64,000 nt of DNA from Paraburkholderia nodosa DSM 21604 (GCF_000519185.1 NZ_JAFA01000013.1:124001-188000); one strand, 5' to 3'; counted from the stretch's first letter, positions 37,727 to 47,254 are shown. Made by a program: numbers and translations. The notes: generated by a model from the sequence alone, not told the origin.

Positions 37727-38248
37727 GATCGACTCCAGTAAGGGCAAGGCTGTTGTAGCGGGTGTGACGCGGCGCTCGGCGCCTCGCGGCGGCGGCGAAG
37801 CCTTCTCGCCCGGCGAGAAAAGCATCTCGCCGTTATGGCTTCGCGACAACCGGCGCGGTCGATATTCGCAGCAAGACTGTCCAGAGACACGCGACGCACG
37901 GCGCGCAACGTAGCGGAGTAGCGGCATACCGGGCGGCTTGCCTGGCGGCGCGAACGCCCGTCGGCGTGAGGGTCTGGCGGCTATTCTAGCCCACGCCTCG
38001 CGCATGCGTGCCGCGCCCTTCACACGAACGCCGGCGCAAGGCAAGCCACTTGCGGTGCTGCAGCGCCACATGGCGAACACGTTCGCGCCGCGCGCGCGCC
38101 GTCCTCACATGGGATCGCCGTAGCGCAAAGGAGTGATCCGGCTCGCTCCTGTCTTATGTCTTATATAAGATGAAAAAATCGGTGAAACGTAATATGCATT
38201 AAGATCTCGGCGCTAGCCAAGTCATCCATTCGTACCCGTCGCCCTGTC
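37727..38248 (+). other. divergent intergenic region icd / rluE, 522 bp
   Basis: No gene. A minus-strand TAGAAT (37983-37988 on the plus strand as ATTCTA) could be the icd -10 box. From 38145 to 38215 the DNA is AT-rich and contains a 12-base palindrome (separate entry). The 37740-37980 part is GC-rich 5' leader of icd. Confidence 0.5.
38152..38170. promoter_or_regulatory. palindromic operator candidate upstream of rluE/icd
   Basis: TCTTATATAAGA (38159-38170) is a perfect 12-base palindrome, and an extra half-site TCTTAT precedes it at 38152-38157 with a 7-base step. It lies in the AT-rich core of the icd/rluE gap and may bind a GntR-type or other dimeric regulator. The regulator is not known from the sequence. 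Confidence 0.5.
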
Positions 38249-38830
38249 ATGCGTTTGATCGCCCTCAATAAACCGTTCGGCACGATCTGCCAGTTTTCGC
38301 CGCACGAAACCCGTCAGTCTCTCGCGGACTGGGTGAAGGTGCCGGGCGTCTATCCCGCGGGCCGTCTCGACTCCGATAGCGAAGGTCTCCTGCTCCTCAC
38401 CGACGACGGCGCCTTGCAGGCGCGCATTGCCGAACCGAAACGCAAGCTCGTGAAGCGCTATTGGGCGCAAGTGGAAGGTGAACCCGATGCGGGTGCGCTT
38501 GCCGCGCTCGAACGCGGCGTCGATCTCGGTGACTTCGTGACGCAGCCGTGTCGAACAAGAATCATTGTTGAGCCCGAAAATTTGTGGCCGCGTAATCCGC
38601 CGATTCGTTATCGCGCGTCAATCCCCACCACGTGGGTCGAGATTGCGATCAGCGAAGGCAAGAACCGCCAGGTGCGACGCATGACCGCGGCAGTGGGCTA
38701 TCCAACGTTGCGGCTCGTACGCGTAGCGATCGGCGCGCTCGATATTTTTTCGCTTGGTCTTGCGCCCGGCGAAAGCATCGACGTGCCCACCCATGCGCCC
38801 TGGCAAACCACGTCTCACAAACACAAGTGA
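38249..38830 (+). CDS. rluE: 23S rRNA pseudouridine synthase RluE-like
   Basis: A 193-residue protein of the RsuA family without the S4 domain, as in RluE (23S U2457). GRLDSDSEGLLLL carries the catalytic Asp D41; KNRQVRRMTAAVGYPTLRLVR is the family motif. Next to icd, as in E. coli. Confidence 0.88.
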   Translation: MRLIALNKPFGTICQFSPHETRQSLADWVKVPGVYPAGRLDSDSEGLLLLTDDGALQARIAEPKRKLVKRYWAQVEGEPDAGALAALERGVDLGDFVTQPCRTRIIVEPENLWPRNPPIRYRASIPTTWVEIAISEGKNRQVRRMTAAVGYPTLRLVRVAIGALDIFSLGLAPGESIDVPTHAPWQTTSHKHK

Positions 38831-39174
38831 TTGTTGCGCAAGCACTTTTCGCGTGCTGATCGATTTTTTTCGAATCACGCGGCACGTCCCTCGCCTTTCT
38901 GTTGCGTCTCGTTACGAAGCAAATGAAAAGTTTGCGTCAACCGTCTCGCGAGACCATGCGTTATTCGACGCAGATGCCGCCAGAAGCTATCCGGCATCCA
39001 GCCTTCAGGGTCCTCGCAGCAATGTACGGTCCCGACCGCTGGCAGACGCAGAAATCAAATTCACGTGAATTTGTTGAAAGCGACTGTCAACCGAAAGGTG
39101 GATGGCACGTTTACCGACCTGACTCCAAAAACCGGGTCATTTGGTTAATCAACTCAAGCTTGAGGATTCACAAC
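38831..39174 (+). other. intergenic region, 344 bp
   Basis: No gene is supported; the frame that runs into the small secreted protein from 38902 has no ribosome binding site and unlike codon use. The region should hold the promoter of the gene at 39175. Confidence 0.45.
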
Positions 39175-39375
39175 ATGAACAAACTGATCGCTGCTCTGGT
39201 CGCTGGTCTCTTCGCATCGGCTGCATTCGCACAAGCTTCGGCTCCGGAAGCTGCTTCGGCTGCTCCGGCTGCTGCTGCTTCGGCTGCTCACAAGTCGACG
39301 CACAAGAAGGCACACAAGAAGTCGTCGCACAAGAAGGCAGCGAAGGCTGAAGCCGCTTCGGCAGCTTCGGAGTAA
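39175..39375 (+). CDS. small exported Ala/Lys/His-rich protein (66 aa)
   Basis: MNKLIAALVAGLFASAAFAQ is a signal peptide with an AFA-QA cleavage site. The mature part consists of Ala/Ser stretches around a basic core (HKSTHKKAHKKSSHKKAAKA). GAGGA lies before the ATG. The composition resembles acid-shock protein Asr of enterobacteria, but this is similarity in make-up, not shown homology. It is monocistronic with its own terminator. Confidence 0.7.
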   Translation: MNKLIAALVAGLFASAAFAQASAPEAASAAPAAAASAAHKSTHKKAHKKSSHKKAAKAEAASAASE

Positions 39376-39429
39376 GCTTGTTGTAAGACGCATGTAGAAA
39401 CGGCACGCGTTGCCGCTCTTCAGCGCGAC

Positions 39430-39466
39430 GAAAGGCAGAGCGCCGCAAGGCGTTCTGCCTTTTTGT
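39430..39466 (+). terminator. terminator of the small exported protein gene
   Basis: AAAGGCAGAGCGCC-GCAA-GGCGTTCTGCCTTTTTG, 55 bases after the stop. Confidence 0.88.
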
Positions 39467-39608
39467 TTGGCTGCCTGATTTTTAGCCACTTTTTTGACAT
39501 GCACGCTCGCCGCATCACGTCGATGACGTGAACCGCGCCGCGCATTTTTGACCCGTTCTGACCTGGTCGCGTAACATGCGCGGATTAACCTACAGCAAGG
39601 AGTCTCTC

Positions 39609-40127
39609 GTGCGATTTTCCCTGCGCTCGTTCTTCGTGCGCTGCGCGCTTGTCGTCGCATTGCCATTGGCCGCTTTCGCGGCGCTCACGTTCACCGCGAC
39701 GGCCACGTCGAGCATCGCCCAGGCGCAGCAGATGCCGCCGGGCGCCAAACAGCCGGGCGAATTTCCGCGCGTAAAGCTCACGGCAGGCATGTTCGTGATC
39801 GACGCAGCGGTGGCCGCCAACGACGCGGACCGTGAACAAGGCCTCATGTACCGTTCGCAGCTCGGGCCCAATGAAGGCATGCTGTTCGTGTTCGGCGAAA
39901 ACGCCGTGCACTGCTTCTGGATGAAGAACACGCTGATCCCGCTGTCGATCGCGTTCATTCGCGCCGATGGCACGATCACCGACATCGACGAGATGCAGGC
40001 CGAAACGACCAACAACCACTGCCCGCGCAACAACGGCACCTTCGCGCTCGAAATGCCCAAGGGCTGGTTCACGGCGAAGGGCATCAAGCCCGGCATGGTG
40101 ATTCAGGGACTGCCGCCGCTGCAATAA
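39609..40127 (+). CDS. DUF192 family exported protein
   Basis: A 172-residue protein. Residues 1-38 form a signal peptide or membrane anchor (long hydrophobic run after RCALVV). The DUF192 core has ADREQGLMYRSQL, GMLFVFGENAVHCFWMKNTLIPLSIAFI and CPRNNGTFALEMPKGW. Function unknown. The GTG at 39609 is preceded by AAGGAG at eight bases; the in-frame ATG at 39576 lacks a site. Confidence 0.87.
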   Translation: MRFSLRSFFVRCALVVALPLAAFAALTFTATATSSIAQAQQMPPGAKQPGEFPRVKLTAGMFVIDAAVAANDADREQGLMYRSQLGPNEGMLFVFGENAVHCFWMKNTLIPLSIAFIRADGTITDIDEMQAETTNNHCPRNNGTFALEMPKGWFTAKGIKPGMVIQGLPPLQ

Positions 40128-40171
40128 GCGCGCGGTGATCCAGCGCGCCCCATTCGCGCGCTGCGCGAACA

Positions 40172-40212
40172 GCGCAAGCCGGCCCCGCACGCACGCGGCG
40201 CCGGCTTTTTTT
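40172..40212 (+). terminator. terminator after DUF192 gene
   Basis: AAGCCGGC...GCCGGCTTTTTTT stem with a longer GC-rich loop, 45 bases after the stop; lies inside the 311-base gap before EF-G, which otherwise shows nothing. Confidence 0.7.
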
Positions 40213-40438
40213 GCGCCCGCCTGCCCGCCGGCGCACCGCCTGACGGCGCTGCGCGGCGCCGTCGCCGCTTCCCGCGCCGCGGCATACGCCCTGCAAAACC
40301 GGCGCGCAAGCGCTATCCTATAAACCCCCGCATGGCGCGTGCCACCAAGGCGCGCGCCTGCGGCGCATCGGGCTGCGCGCTGGCCGCGCCGCGTGCCGCC
40401 CGGCAGCTTCCATGGCGCGTCATTCCAAGGAGATCACC

Positions 40439-42547
40439 GTGCCTCGCAAGACCCCCATCGAGCGCTATCGCAACATCGGGATCAGCGCTCACATCGACGC
40501 CGGCAAAACCACGACGACCGAGCGCATCCTTTTCTATACCGGCGTGAATCACAAGCTCGGCGAGGTTCACGACGGCGCGGCGACCATGGACTGGATGGAG
40601 CAGGAACAGGAACGCGGCATCACGATCACCTCGGCCGCAACCACTGCGTTCTGGAAGGGCATGGCCGGCAATTACCCCGAACACCGCATCAACATCATCG
40701 ACACCCCGGGGCACGTGGACTTCACGATCGAAGTCGAGCGCTCCATGCGCGTGCTCGACGGCGCGTGCATGGTGTACGACTCCGTGGGCGGCGTGCAGCC
40801 GCAGTCGGAAACCGTGTGGCGCCAGGCGAACAAGTACAAGGTGCCGCGCATCGCGTTCGTCAACAAGATGGACCGCGTGGGCGCGGACTTCTTCCGCGTG
40901 CAGCGGCAGATCGGCGAGCGTCTGAAGGGCGTGGCCGTGCCTATCCAGATTCCGGTGGGCGCGGAAGATCACTTCCAGGGCGTGGTCGATCTCGTGAAGA
41001 TGAAGGCGATCGTCTGGGACGACGAGAGCCAGGGCGTGAAGTTCGAGTACGAGGAGATTCCCGCGAATCTCGTCGAACTCGCGCACGAGTGGCGCGGGAA
41101 GATGATCGAAGCCGCCGCCGAGGCCGACGAAACGCTGCTCGAGAAGTACCTTCACGATCACGAAAGCCTGACCGAAGACGAAATCAAGGGCGGCCTGCGC
41201 AAGCGCACGATCGCCAACGAGATCGTGCCGATGCTCTGCGGCAGCGCGTTCAAGAACAAGGGCGTGCAGGCCATGCTCGACGCCGTGATCGACTATCTGC
41301 CCTCGCCGGTGGACGTGCCCGCGATTCTCGGCCACGACCTCCACGACAAGGAAATCGAGCGCCACCCGAGCGACGACGAGCCGTTCTCCGCGCTCGCCTT
41401 CAAGATCATGACCGACCCGTTCGTCGGCCAGTTGATCTTCTTCCGCGTCTATTCGGGCGTGGTGAATTCGGGCGACACGGTGCTCAACGCGACCAAGGAC
41501 AAGAAGGAGCGCCTGGGCCGCATCCTGCAGATGCACGCGAACGAGCGCAAGGAAATCAAGGAAGTGCGCGCGGGCGACATCGCGGCCGCGGTGGGCCTGA
41601 AGGAAGCGACGACGGGCGACACGCTCTGCGATCCGGCGCATGCCATCGTGCTCGAAAGGATGATCTTCCCAGAGCCGGTGATCTCGCAGGCCGTCGAGCC
41701 GAAGACCAAGGCCGACCAGGAGAAGATGGGCATCGCGCTTAATCGCCTCGCGCAGGAAGACCCGTCGTTCCGCGTGCAGACCGATGAAGAGTCCGGCCAG
41801 ACCATCATCTCGGGCATGGGCGAGCTGCACCTCGAAATTCTCGTCGACCGCATGAAGCGCGAGTTCGGCGTGGAGGCGACCGTCGGCAAGCCGCAGGTCG
41901 CGTATCGCGAGACCGTGAAGAACAAGGTCGAGGACATCGAAGGCAAGTTCGTCAAGCAGTCGGGCGGGCGCGGCCAGTATGGCCACGCGGTGATCTCGCT
42001 CGAACCGCAGCCGCCGGGCAAGGGCTACGAGTTCGTCGACGCCATCAAGGGCGGCGTGATTCCGCGCGAGTTCATCCCGGCGGTCGACAAGGGTATTCAG
42101 GAAACGCTCAAGGCAGGCGTGCTCGCGGGCTACCCGGTGGTCGACACGAAGGTCACGCTCACGTTCGGCTCGTACCACGACGTGGACTCGAACGAAAACG
42201 CCTTCCGCATGGCCGGTTCGATGGCCTTCAAGGAAGCGATGCGCAAGGCCAAGCCAATCCTGCTCGAGCCGATGATGGCCGTGGAAGTGGAGACGCCCGA
42301 GGACTTCATGGGCAACGTGATGGGCGATCTGTCGAGCCGTCGCGGCATCGTACAGGGCATGGAGGACATCGCGGGCGGCGGCGGCAAGATCGTGCGCGCC
42401 GAAGTGCCGCTCTCGGAGATGTTCGGCTACTCCACGTCGCTGCGCTCGCTCACGCAAGGCCGCGCCACCTACACGATGGAGTTCAAGCACTACGCGGAAA
42501 CCCCGCAGAACGTGGCCGAAGCGGTCATCAACGCGAAGAAGGCGTAA
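40439..42547 (+). CDS. fusA: elongation factor G (stand-alone copy)
   Basis: A 702-residue translational GTPase for ribosome translocation and recycling. G1 is AHIDAGKT (17-24), with DTPGHVDF and NKMDRVGADF as G3 and G4. Domain IV has GGVIPREFIPAVDKG. Start by GTG at 40439, with AAGGAG eight bases upstream; the longer ATG frame at 40412 is out of family. It is not in a str operon (no rpsL, rpsG or tuf), so this is probably the second EF-G of the genome. It is flanked by terminators and monocistronic. Confidence 0.93.
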   Translation: MPRKTPIERYRNIGISAHIDAGKTTTTERILFYTGVNHKLGEVHDGAATMDWMEQEQERGITITSAATTAFWKGMAGNYPEHRINIIDTPGHVDFTIEVERSMRVLDGACMVYDSVGGVQPQSETVWRQANKYKVPRIAFVNKMDRVGADFFRVQRQIGERLKGVAVPIQIPVGAEDHFQGVVDLVKMKAIVWDDESQGVKFEYEEIPANLVELAHEWRGKMIEAAAEADETLLEKYLHDHESLTEDEIKGGLRKRTIANEIVPMLCGSAFKNKGVQAMLDAVIDYLPSPVDVPAILGHDLHDKEIERHPSDDEPFSALAFKIMTDPFVGQLIFFRVYSGVVNSGDTVLNATKDKKERLGRILQMHANERKEIKEVRAGDIAAAVGLKEATTGDTLCDPAHAIVLERMIFPEPVISQAVEPKTKADQEKMGIALNRLAQEDPSFRVQTDEESGQTIISGMGELHLEILVDRMKREFGVEATVGKPQVAYRETVKNKVEDIEGKFVKQSGGRGQYGHAVISLEPQPPGKGYEFVDAIKGGVIPREFIPAVDKGIQETLKAGVLAGYPVVDTKVTLTFGSYHDVDSNENAFRMAGSMAFKEAMRKAKPILLEPMMAVEVETPEDFMGNVMGDLSSRRGIVQGMEDIAGGGGKIVRAEVPLSEMFGYSTSLRSLTQGRATYTMEFKHYAETPQNVAEAVINAKKA

Positions 42548-42578
42548 GTCAGGCGACGTGCAGGCGTTGCCGTGCACA

Positions 42579-42612
42579 CGAAAGCCCGTCCCCTTGCGGA
42601 CGGGCTTTTTTG
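42579..42612 (+). terminator. fusA terminator
   Basis: AAAGCCCGTCC-CCTTGC-GGACGGGCTTTTTT, about 35 bases after the stop. Confidence 0.9.
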
Positions 42613-42689
42613 CATGCGCGCGGCGCAATTTTGACCATGCCACAATGGGGCGATAACGCTGCGACGCCCACAGTCAAGGAGACACGACG

Positions 42690-43208
42690 ATGAGTCACGA
42701 ACACGACCATGAGCATCCTCATGAACACCCCCGCGACGACGCCCCCATCGACTGGCGCGAAAACGGCGTCAAGGTGATACGCGGCGATCAGCTCGACACG
42801 AACACGGCGCAAACGCCCGGCATGAACCGTGCGGCCGCGATCAACGCGGCGCGCGTCGGCGCGCAGAAAATCTGGGCGGGCACGGTGACGATCCATCCGA
42901 ACGCAAAGACCGGCGCGCATCATCACGGCGCGCTGGAAAGCGTGATCTACGTCGTGCGCGGTCACGCGCGCATGCGCTGGGGCGAGCATCTGGAGTTCAC
43001 GGCCGAGGCGGGCCCGGGCGACTTCATCTTCGTGCCGCCCTTTGTGCCGCACCAGGAGATCAACGCGAGCACCGACGATCCGCTCGAATGCGTGCTCGTG
43101 CGCAGCGACAACGAGGCCGTCGTGGTGAACCTGAACATCGACGCCGTCGAAGCCCCGGAAACCGTGTACTGGGTCGATCCCATCCACCGTCATCCGCACG
43201 ACCATTGA
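42690..43208 (+). CDS. cupin-domain protein with His-rich ends
   Basis: A 172-residue protein. A single cupin barrel has GAHHHGALESVIYVVRG (metal His pair and Glu) and GDFIFVPPFVPHQE (last His). Both termini are His/Asp/Glu rich (SHEHDHEHPHEHP at the start, HRHPHDH at the end), likely to bind nickel, cobalt or zinc. It lies 42 bases before a HoxN-type Ni/Co permease. No enzyme activity can be named. Confidence 0.82.
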   Translation: MSHEHDHEHPHEHPRDDAPIDWRENGVKVIRGDQLDTNTAQTPGMNRAAAINAARVGAQKIWAGTVTIHPNAKTGAHHHGALESVIYVVRGHARMRWGEHLEFTAEAGPGDFIFVPPFVPHQEINASTDDPLECVLVRSDNEAVVVNLNIDAVEAPETVYWVDPIHRHPHDH

Positions 43209-43250
43209 GCGCCCGGCAGCCCATACCGCCTTCCACGACGCAATGACGCA

Positions 43251-44267
43251 ATGACGACGCCAGCCGCCTCGCTCCGCGCCCGCCTGATTCCGCTCTATGC
43301 CGCGCTCATCGCCGCCAATCTCGGCGCGTGGGCGTGGGCGCTGATCGCGTTTCGCCACTATCCGCTGCTCCTCGGCACGGCGGCGCTCGCCTACGGCTTC
43401 GGCCTGCGCCACGCGGTGGACGCCGACCATATCGCCGCCATCGACGCCGTCACGCGCAAGCTCATGCAGCAGGGCCAGCGCCCGCTCGGCGTGGGTCTGG
43501 CGTTCTCGCTCGGCCATTCGACAGTCGTGATCGCCGCCACGCTCGGCATCGCACTCACGGCGCTCTCGCTGCATGGCCGCTTCGAGCAGTTCCACGAGAT
43601 CGGCTCGACCGTCGGCACGCTCGTTTCGTCGACGTTCCTGCTCGTGCTCGCCGGCGTGAACCTCGTGATCCTGCGCGACGTGTGGATGCGTTACCGCCGC
43701 GCGCAGCAAGGCGACGACGCAGCACTCGCCGCCGACGCGCCCGCGCCCGCCGGCCTCTTCTCGCGCGCGCTGCGGCCGCTCTTTGCGCTCGTCACGAAAA
43801 GCTGGCACCTGTACCCCGTGGGCGTGCTGTTCGGCCTCGGCTTCGACACCGCCACTGAAATCGGCCTGCTCGCCATTGCCGCCGCCGAAGCGGGCAAGGG
43901 CCTGCCGATCTATTCGATTCTCGTGTTCCCCGCGCTCTTCACGGCAGGCATGACGCTCGTCGATTCCACCGACAACGTATTGATGGTCCACGCCTACGGC
44001 TGGGCGATGGACGATCCCAGGCGCAAGCTCTACTACAACGCGAGCATCACGTTCGTCTCGGCGCTCGTGGCGATCTTGATCGGCGGCGTGGAAGCGCTCG
44101 GGCTCCTCGCCGACAAGCTCGGCGCGAGCGGCGGCGTGTGGACCCTCATCGCCGGCCTGAACGAGCGCTTCGGCGAGCTGGGCTACGGCATCGTCGCGGC
44201 ATTCATCGCCTGCTGGATCGGCTCGGTGCTGTTCCATCGCTGGCGCCGGCCCGCCGCGGCCCGCTAA
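43251..44267 (+). CDS. HoxN/NixA-family nickel/cobalt permease
   Basis: A 338-residue NiCoT permease with eight helices. The helix II metal signature RHAVDADHIAAIDAVTRK, LGHSTVV, and LFGLGFDTATEI with LVDSTDNVLM complete the four NiCoT motifs. It imports Ni2+ and/or Co2+ across the inner membrane. Starts at ATG 43251, after a tandem ATGACGCA repeat; follows the His-rich cupin closely. Confidence 0.93.
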   Translation: MTTPAASLRARLIPLYAALIAANLGAWAWALIAFRHYPLLLGTAALAYGFGLRHAVDADHIAAIDAVTRKLMQQGQRPLGVGLAFSLGHSTVVIAATLGIALTALSLHGRFEQFHEIGSTVGTLVSSTFLLVLAGVNLVILRDVWMRYRRAQQGDDAALAADAPAPAGLFSRALRPLFALVTKSWHLYPVGVLFGLGFDTATEIGLLAIAAAEAGKGLPIYSILVFPALFTAGMTLVDSTDNVLMVHAYGWAMDDPRRKLYYNASITFVSALVAILIGGVEALGLLADKLGASGGVWTLIAGLNERFGELGYGIVAAFIACWIGSVLFHRWRRPAAAR

Positions 44268-44510
44268 AGCACTCTCACGGCTGCACGGCGCGCCACGCGC
44301 GCGCAACCCCGCGAAACCCTACCCTTCGCCTCGTTTGCCGAAAGCGCGTAAACTAGGCCCAGCTATTGCGCTCCCGTTGTATTCGATAGCCCCGTCAATC
44401 GTTTCACTTTGCTGCACCCATTCGTCGTCTGCCGTACCGCATGCCGCCGTCGCGCAAGCCCCCGGGCCTCGCGCGTCCCCTGAACGGAAAACGCACGGAA
44501 ACCCGCACCG

Positions 44511-46199
44511 ATGAAACGACCGCAGTCCCGCCGTCCGCATGACGTGTCCCACCCGTCCCGCCTCGAAGCGCTGCGCCCTCAGGCCGGCGATCACGGCAAC
44601 CACGCCCTCGACGAATTCGCTGCCGGCCGCCTCACGCGCCGCGAGCTGCTGCGCTATGCCAGCGCGGTGGGCCTCACGGCACTGCCTGGGTTTGCGGGAC
44701 TCGCCGTGCCGCGCGGCGCGCACGCCCAGGGCGCGGGGAAGCCCGGCGACCAGACGATCCGCGTGGCGCACCTGATGCCCGCGGGCGCCGTCGATCCGCT
44801 CACCGTGACCGATGCTGGCGCGCTGTGTCTTCTGAACCAGACCGGCGAATTCCTCGCCAACGACGACGCGCAAGGCCATCTGCAACCCGCCCTCGCGCTC
44901 TCGTGGCAAGCCAACGCCAAAGCGGACGTCTGGACGTTCAAGCTGCGCCCCAACGTGAAATTCCACGACGGCCAGCCGTTCGGCGCGAAGGACGTGGTGG
45001 CGACCTTCGATCGCCTCGCCGACCCCGCAACCGGCTCGGCGGCGCTCTCGGTGCTCAAGGGCGTGCTTTCGAAAGGCGGCACGAAGGCCGTCGACGATCA
45101 CACGGTCGAGTTCCACCTCGACGCGCCCAACGGCAACTTCGCCTACTACGTTTCTTCGGACAACTACAACGCCGTGATGCTGCCCGCCAACTATGCGGGC
45201 AATTACGAAAAGAGCTTTATCGGCACCGGGCCGTTCAAGCTCGACAAATTCGAACCGCGCCGAGGCGTGAGCTTCGTGCGCAATCCCGACTACTGGGGCG
45301 ACAAGGCGCTGCCCGCGCGCGTGGAGTTCGCCTTCTACGCCGACGAGCAGGCGCAGTTGCTCTCATTGCAAGGCCACCAGGCCGACGTGATGGGCACCTT
45401 CACCGTGCAGGGCGGCATCGGCATCCTGAACAATCCCGACTTCAAGGTGATCGGCGTGCGCTCTAGTGCGCACCGCCAGATCCACATGCGCAACGACTCG
45501 CCCACGTTCAAGGACAAGCGCGTCCGCCAGGCGCTCGCGCTTGCGCTCGATCGCGACGTGCTCGTGCGCGGGCTGTTCAAGGGCCGCGCCGTGGTGGGCA
45601 ACGACAGTCCGTTCGCGCCCATCTTCCCTTCCACGGCGACCGACGTGCCGCAGCGCAAGATCGATGTCGCGAAGGCACGCCAGTTGCTCGCGCAGGCGGG
45701 CGTCGCCAACGGCTTCGACGTGACGCTCACCACCGAGAAGTACATGGAGATACCGGACCTCGCCGTGGTCGTGCAGAACGCGGCGAAGGCGGTCGGCATT
45801 CGCATCGCGCTTAAGGTGGAAAGCCAGTCGCAGTACTACGGCGCGGGCACGTTCGGCAAATCGGACTGGCTCGACTCGCCGCTCGGCATGACCGACTATG
45901 GGCACCGCGGCGTGCCGAACGTGTTTCTCAACGCGCCGCTCACCTCGGGCGGCACGTGGAATGCTGCGCACTTTCGCAACGCGCAGTACGACAAGCTGGT
46001 CGCGCAGTTCGCGGCGACGCTCGACGTGGCGGCCCAGAAGCAGGTGGCGAGGCAGATCCAGACGCTGCTGCTCGACGAGACGCCCGTGATCATCCCGTAC
46101 TTCTACGACCAGTTGATCGCACAGCGCGCCGTGCTTTCGGGCGTGCGCTTCACGGCGCTCGCCCAGCTCTATTTCGACCGCGCGACGCTCGCCGCCTGA
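44511..46199 (+). CDS. ABC transporter substrate-binding protein, peptide/nickel family (SBP family 5)
   Basis: A 562-residue periplasmic binding protein of the DppA/OppA/NikA family. An unusually long N-terminus precedes a twin-arginine motif TRRELLRYA (42-50) and hydrophobic region, with cleavage near AHA (70-72). VWTFKLRPNVKFHDGQPF and the FKDKRVRQALALALDRD block are signatures of the family. Ligand not identifiable; peptides, opines and nickel chelates are all possible. First gene of a complete importer. Confidence 0.88.
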   Translation: MKRPQSRRPHDVSHPSRLEALRPQAGDHGNHALDEFAAGRLTRRELLRYASAVGLTALPGFAGLAVPRGAHAQGAGKPGDQTIRVAHLMPAGAVDPLTVTDAGALCLLNQTGEFLANDDAQGHLQPALALSWQANAKADVWTFKLRPNVKFHDGQPFGAKDVVATFDRLADPATGSAALSVLKGVLSKGGTKAVDDHTVEFHLDAPNGNFAYYVSSDNYNAVMLPANYAGNYEKSFIGTGPFKLDKFEPRRGVSFVRNPDYWGDKALPARVEFAFYADEQAQLLSLQGHQADVMGTFTVQGGIGILNNPDFKVIGVRSSAHRQIHMRNDSPTFKDKRVRQALALALDRDVLVRGLFKGRAVVGNDSPFAPIFPSTATDVPQRKIDVAKARQLLAQAGVANGFDVTLTTEKYMEIPDLAVVVQNAAKAVGIRIALKVESQSQYYGAGTFGKSDWLDSPLGMTDYGHRGVPNVFLNAPLTSGGTWNAAHFRNAQYDKLVAQFAATLDVAAQKQVARQIQTLLLDETPVIIPYFYDQLIAQRAVLSGVRFTALAQLYFDRATLAA

Positions 46200-46231
46200 A
46201 CCGGCCCTAGCGCACCCGAAACGGAGGTCCG

Positions 46232-47254
46232 ATGGCTACTCCGCTCCCGCCCATGCCGAATCCGGCCGGCACCGCGCGCGCGTTCGCCCCGCGCGCGGGC
46301 GTCGCACGCTTTCTCGGCCGGCGCGCCGCCTGGGCGATTTTCACGCTCTGGCTGCTTTCGGTGCTCGTGTTCGCGGGTGGCCAGCTGCTGCCGGGCGACA
46401 TCGGCCGCGCCGTGCTGGGCCCGCTCGCCGACGCGCGCGCCGTTGCCGCGCTCAATCACGCGCTCGGCGCCGACCGGCCGGTGCTCGACCAGTACGTTTC
46501 GTGGATCACCCATGCGCTGCGCGGCGACTTCGGCATGTCGTGGAGCTACAAGCAGCCCGTCGCGCCGTTCGTGGGCGACGCGCTCCTGCAGTCGGCCAGG
46601 CTCGGCCTGCTTGCGTTCGTGGTGGTGGTGCCGCTCGGCATTGCGGGCGGCGTATGGGCGGCGCTCCACGAAGGCCGCCTGATCGACCGCGCGATCAGCA
46701 CGGGCGGCCTGTGCGCGAGCGCCGTGCCGGAGTTCGTCTCGTCGATCGTGCTGATCCTCATCTTCGGCGTGTGGCTGCGCTGGCTGCCCATCGAGGCCAC
46801 CGCGCCCAGCGGCGCGGGCGCGCTCGAACAATTGCGGCATCTCGTGCTGCCCGTGCTGCCGCTCGTGCTCGTGTTCTTCGGCTATCTCGCGCGCATCGCG
46901 CGCGCGGGCACCATCACGGCGCTCGACGCCGATTACACGCGCACCGCGATTCTCAAGGGGCTGCCGAGCCACGTCGTGATCGTGCGGCACGTGCTGCGCA
47001 ATGCGCTGCTGCCCAGCGTGACGGTGGCGGCCACGCAGCTCGGGTATCTGATCGGCGGGCTCGTCGTGGTCGAATCGCTGTTCCGCTATCCGGGCGTAGG
47101 CTCTCTCATCTTCAACGCCGCGAAGGCCAAGGACTTCCCGTTGCTCGAAGCGGGTGTGCTCGCGGTGGGCGCGGTCTATACACTTGCCAATCTCGCCGCC
47201 GACGCCCTGCACGCGTTGCTCGACCCGCGCCTGCGCGCGCCGGGAGGCGCATGA
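46232..47254 (+). CDS. ABC transporter permease (DppB/NikB-like)
   Basis: A 340-residue permease with six helices. DYTRTAILKGLPSHVVIVRHVLRNALLP is the coupling helix of DppB-type proteins and VVESLFRYPGVGSLI follows. GGAGG lies before the ATG. Its stop overlaps the start of the second permease (ATGA). Confidence 0.9.
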   Translation: MATPLPPMPNPAGTARAFAPRAGVARFLGRRAAWAIFTLWLLSVLVFAGGQLLPGDIGRAVLGPLADARAVAALNHALGADRPVLDQYVSWITHALRGDFGMSWSYKQPVAPFVGDALLQSARLGLLAFVVVVPLGIAGGVWAALHEGRLIDRAISTGGLCASAVPEFVSSIVLILIFGVWLRWLPIEATAPSGAGALEQLRHLVLPVLPLVLVFFGYLARIARAGTITALDADYTRTAILKGLPSHVVIVRHVLRNALLPSVTVAATQLGYLIGGLVVVESLFRYPGVGSLIFNAAKAKDFPLLEAGVLAVGAVYTLANLAADALHALLDPRLRAPGGA

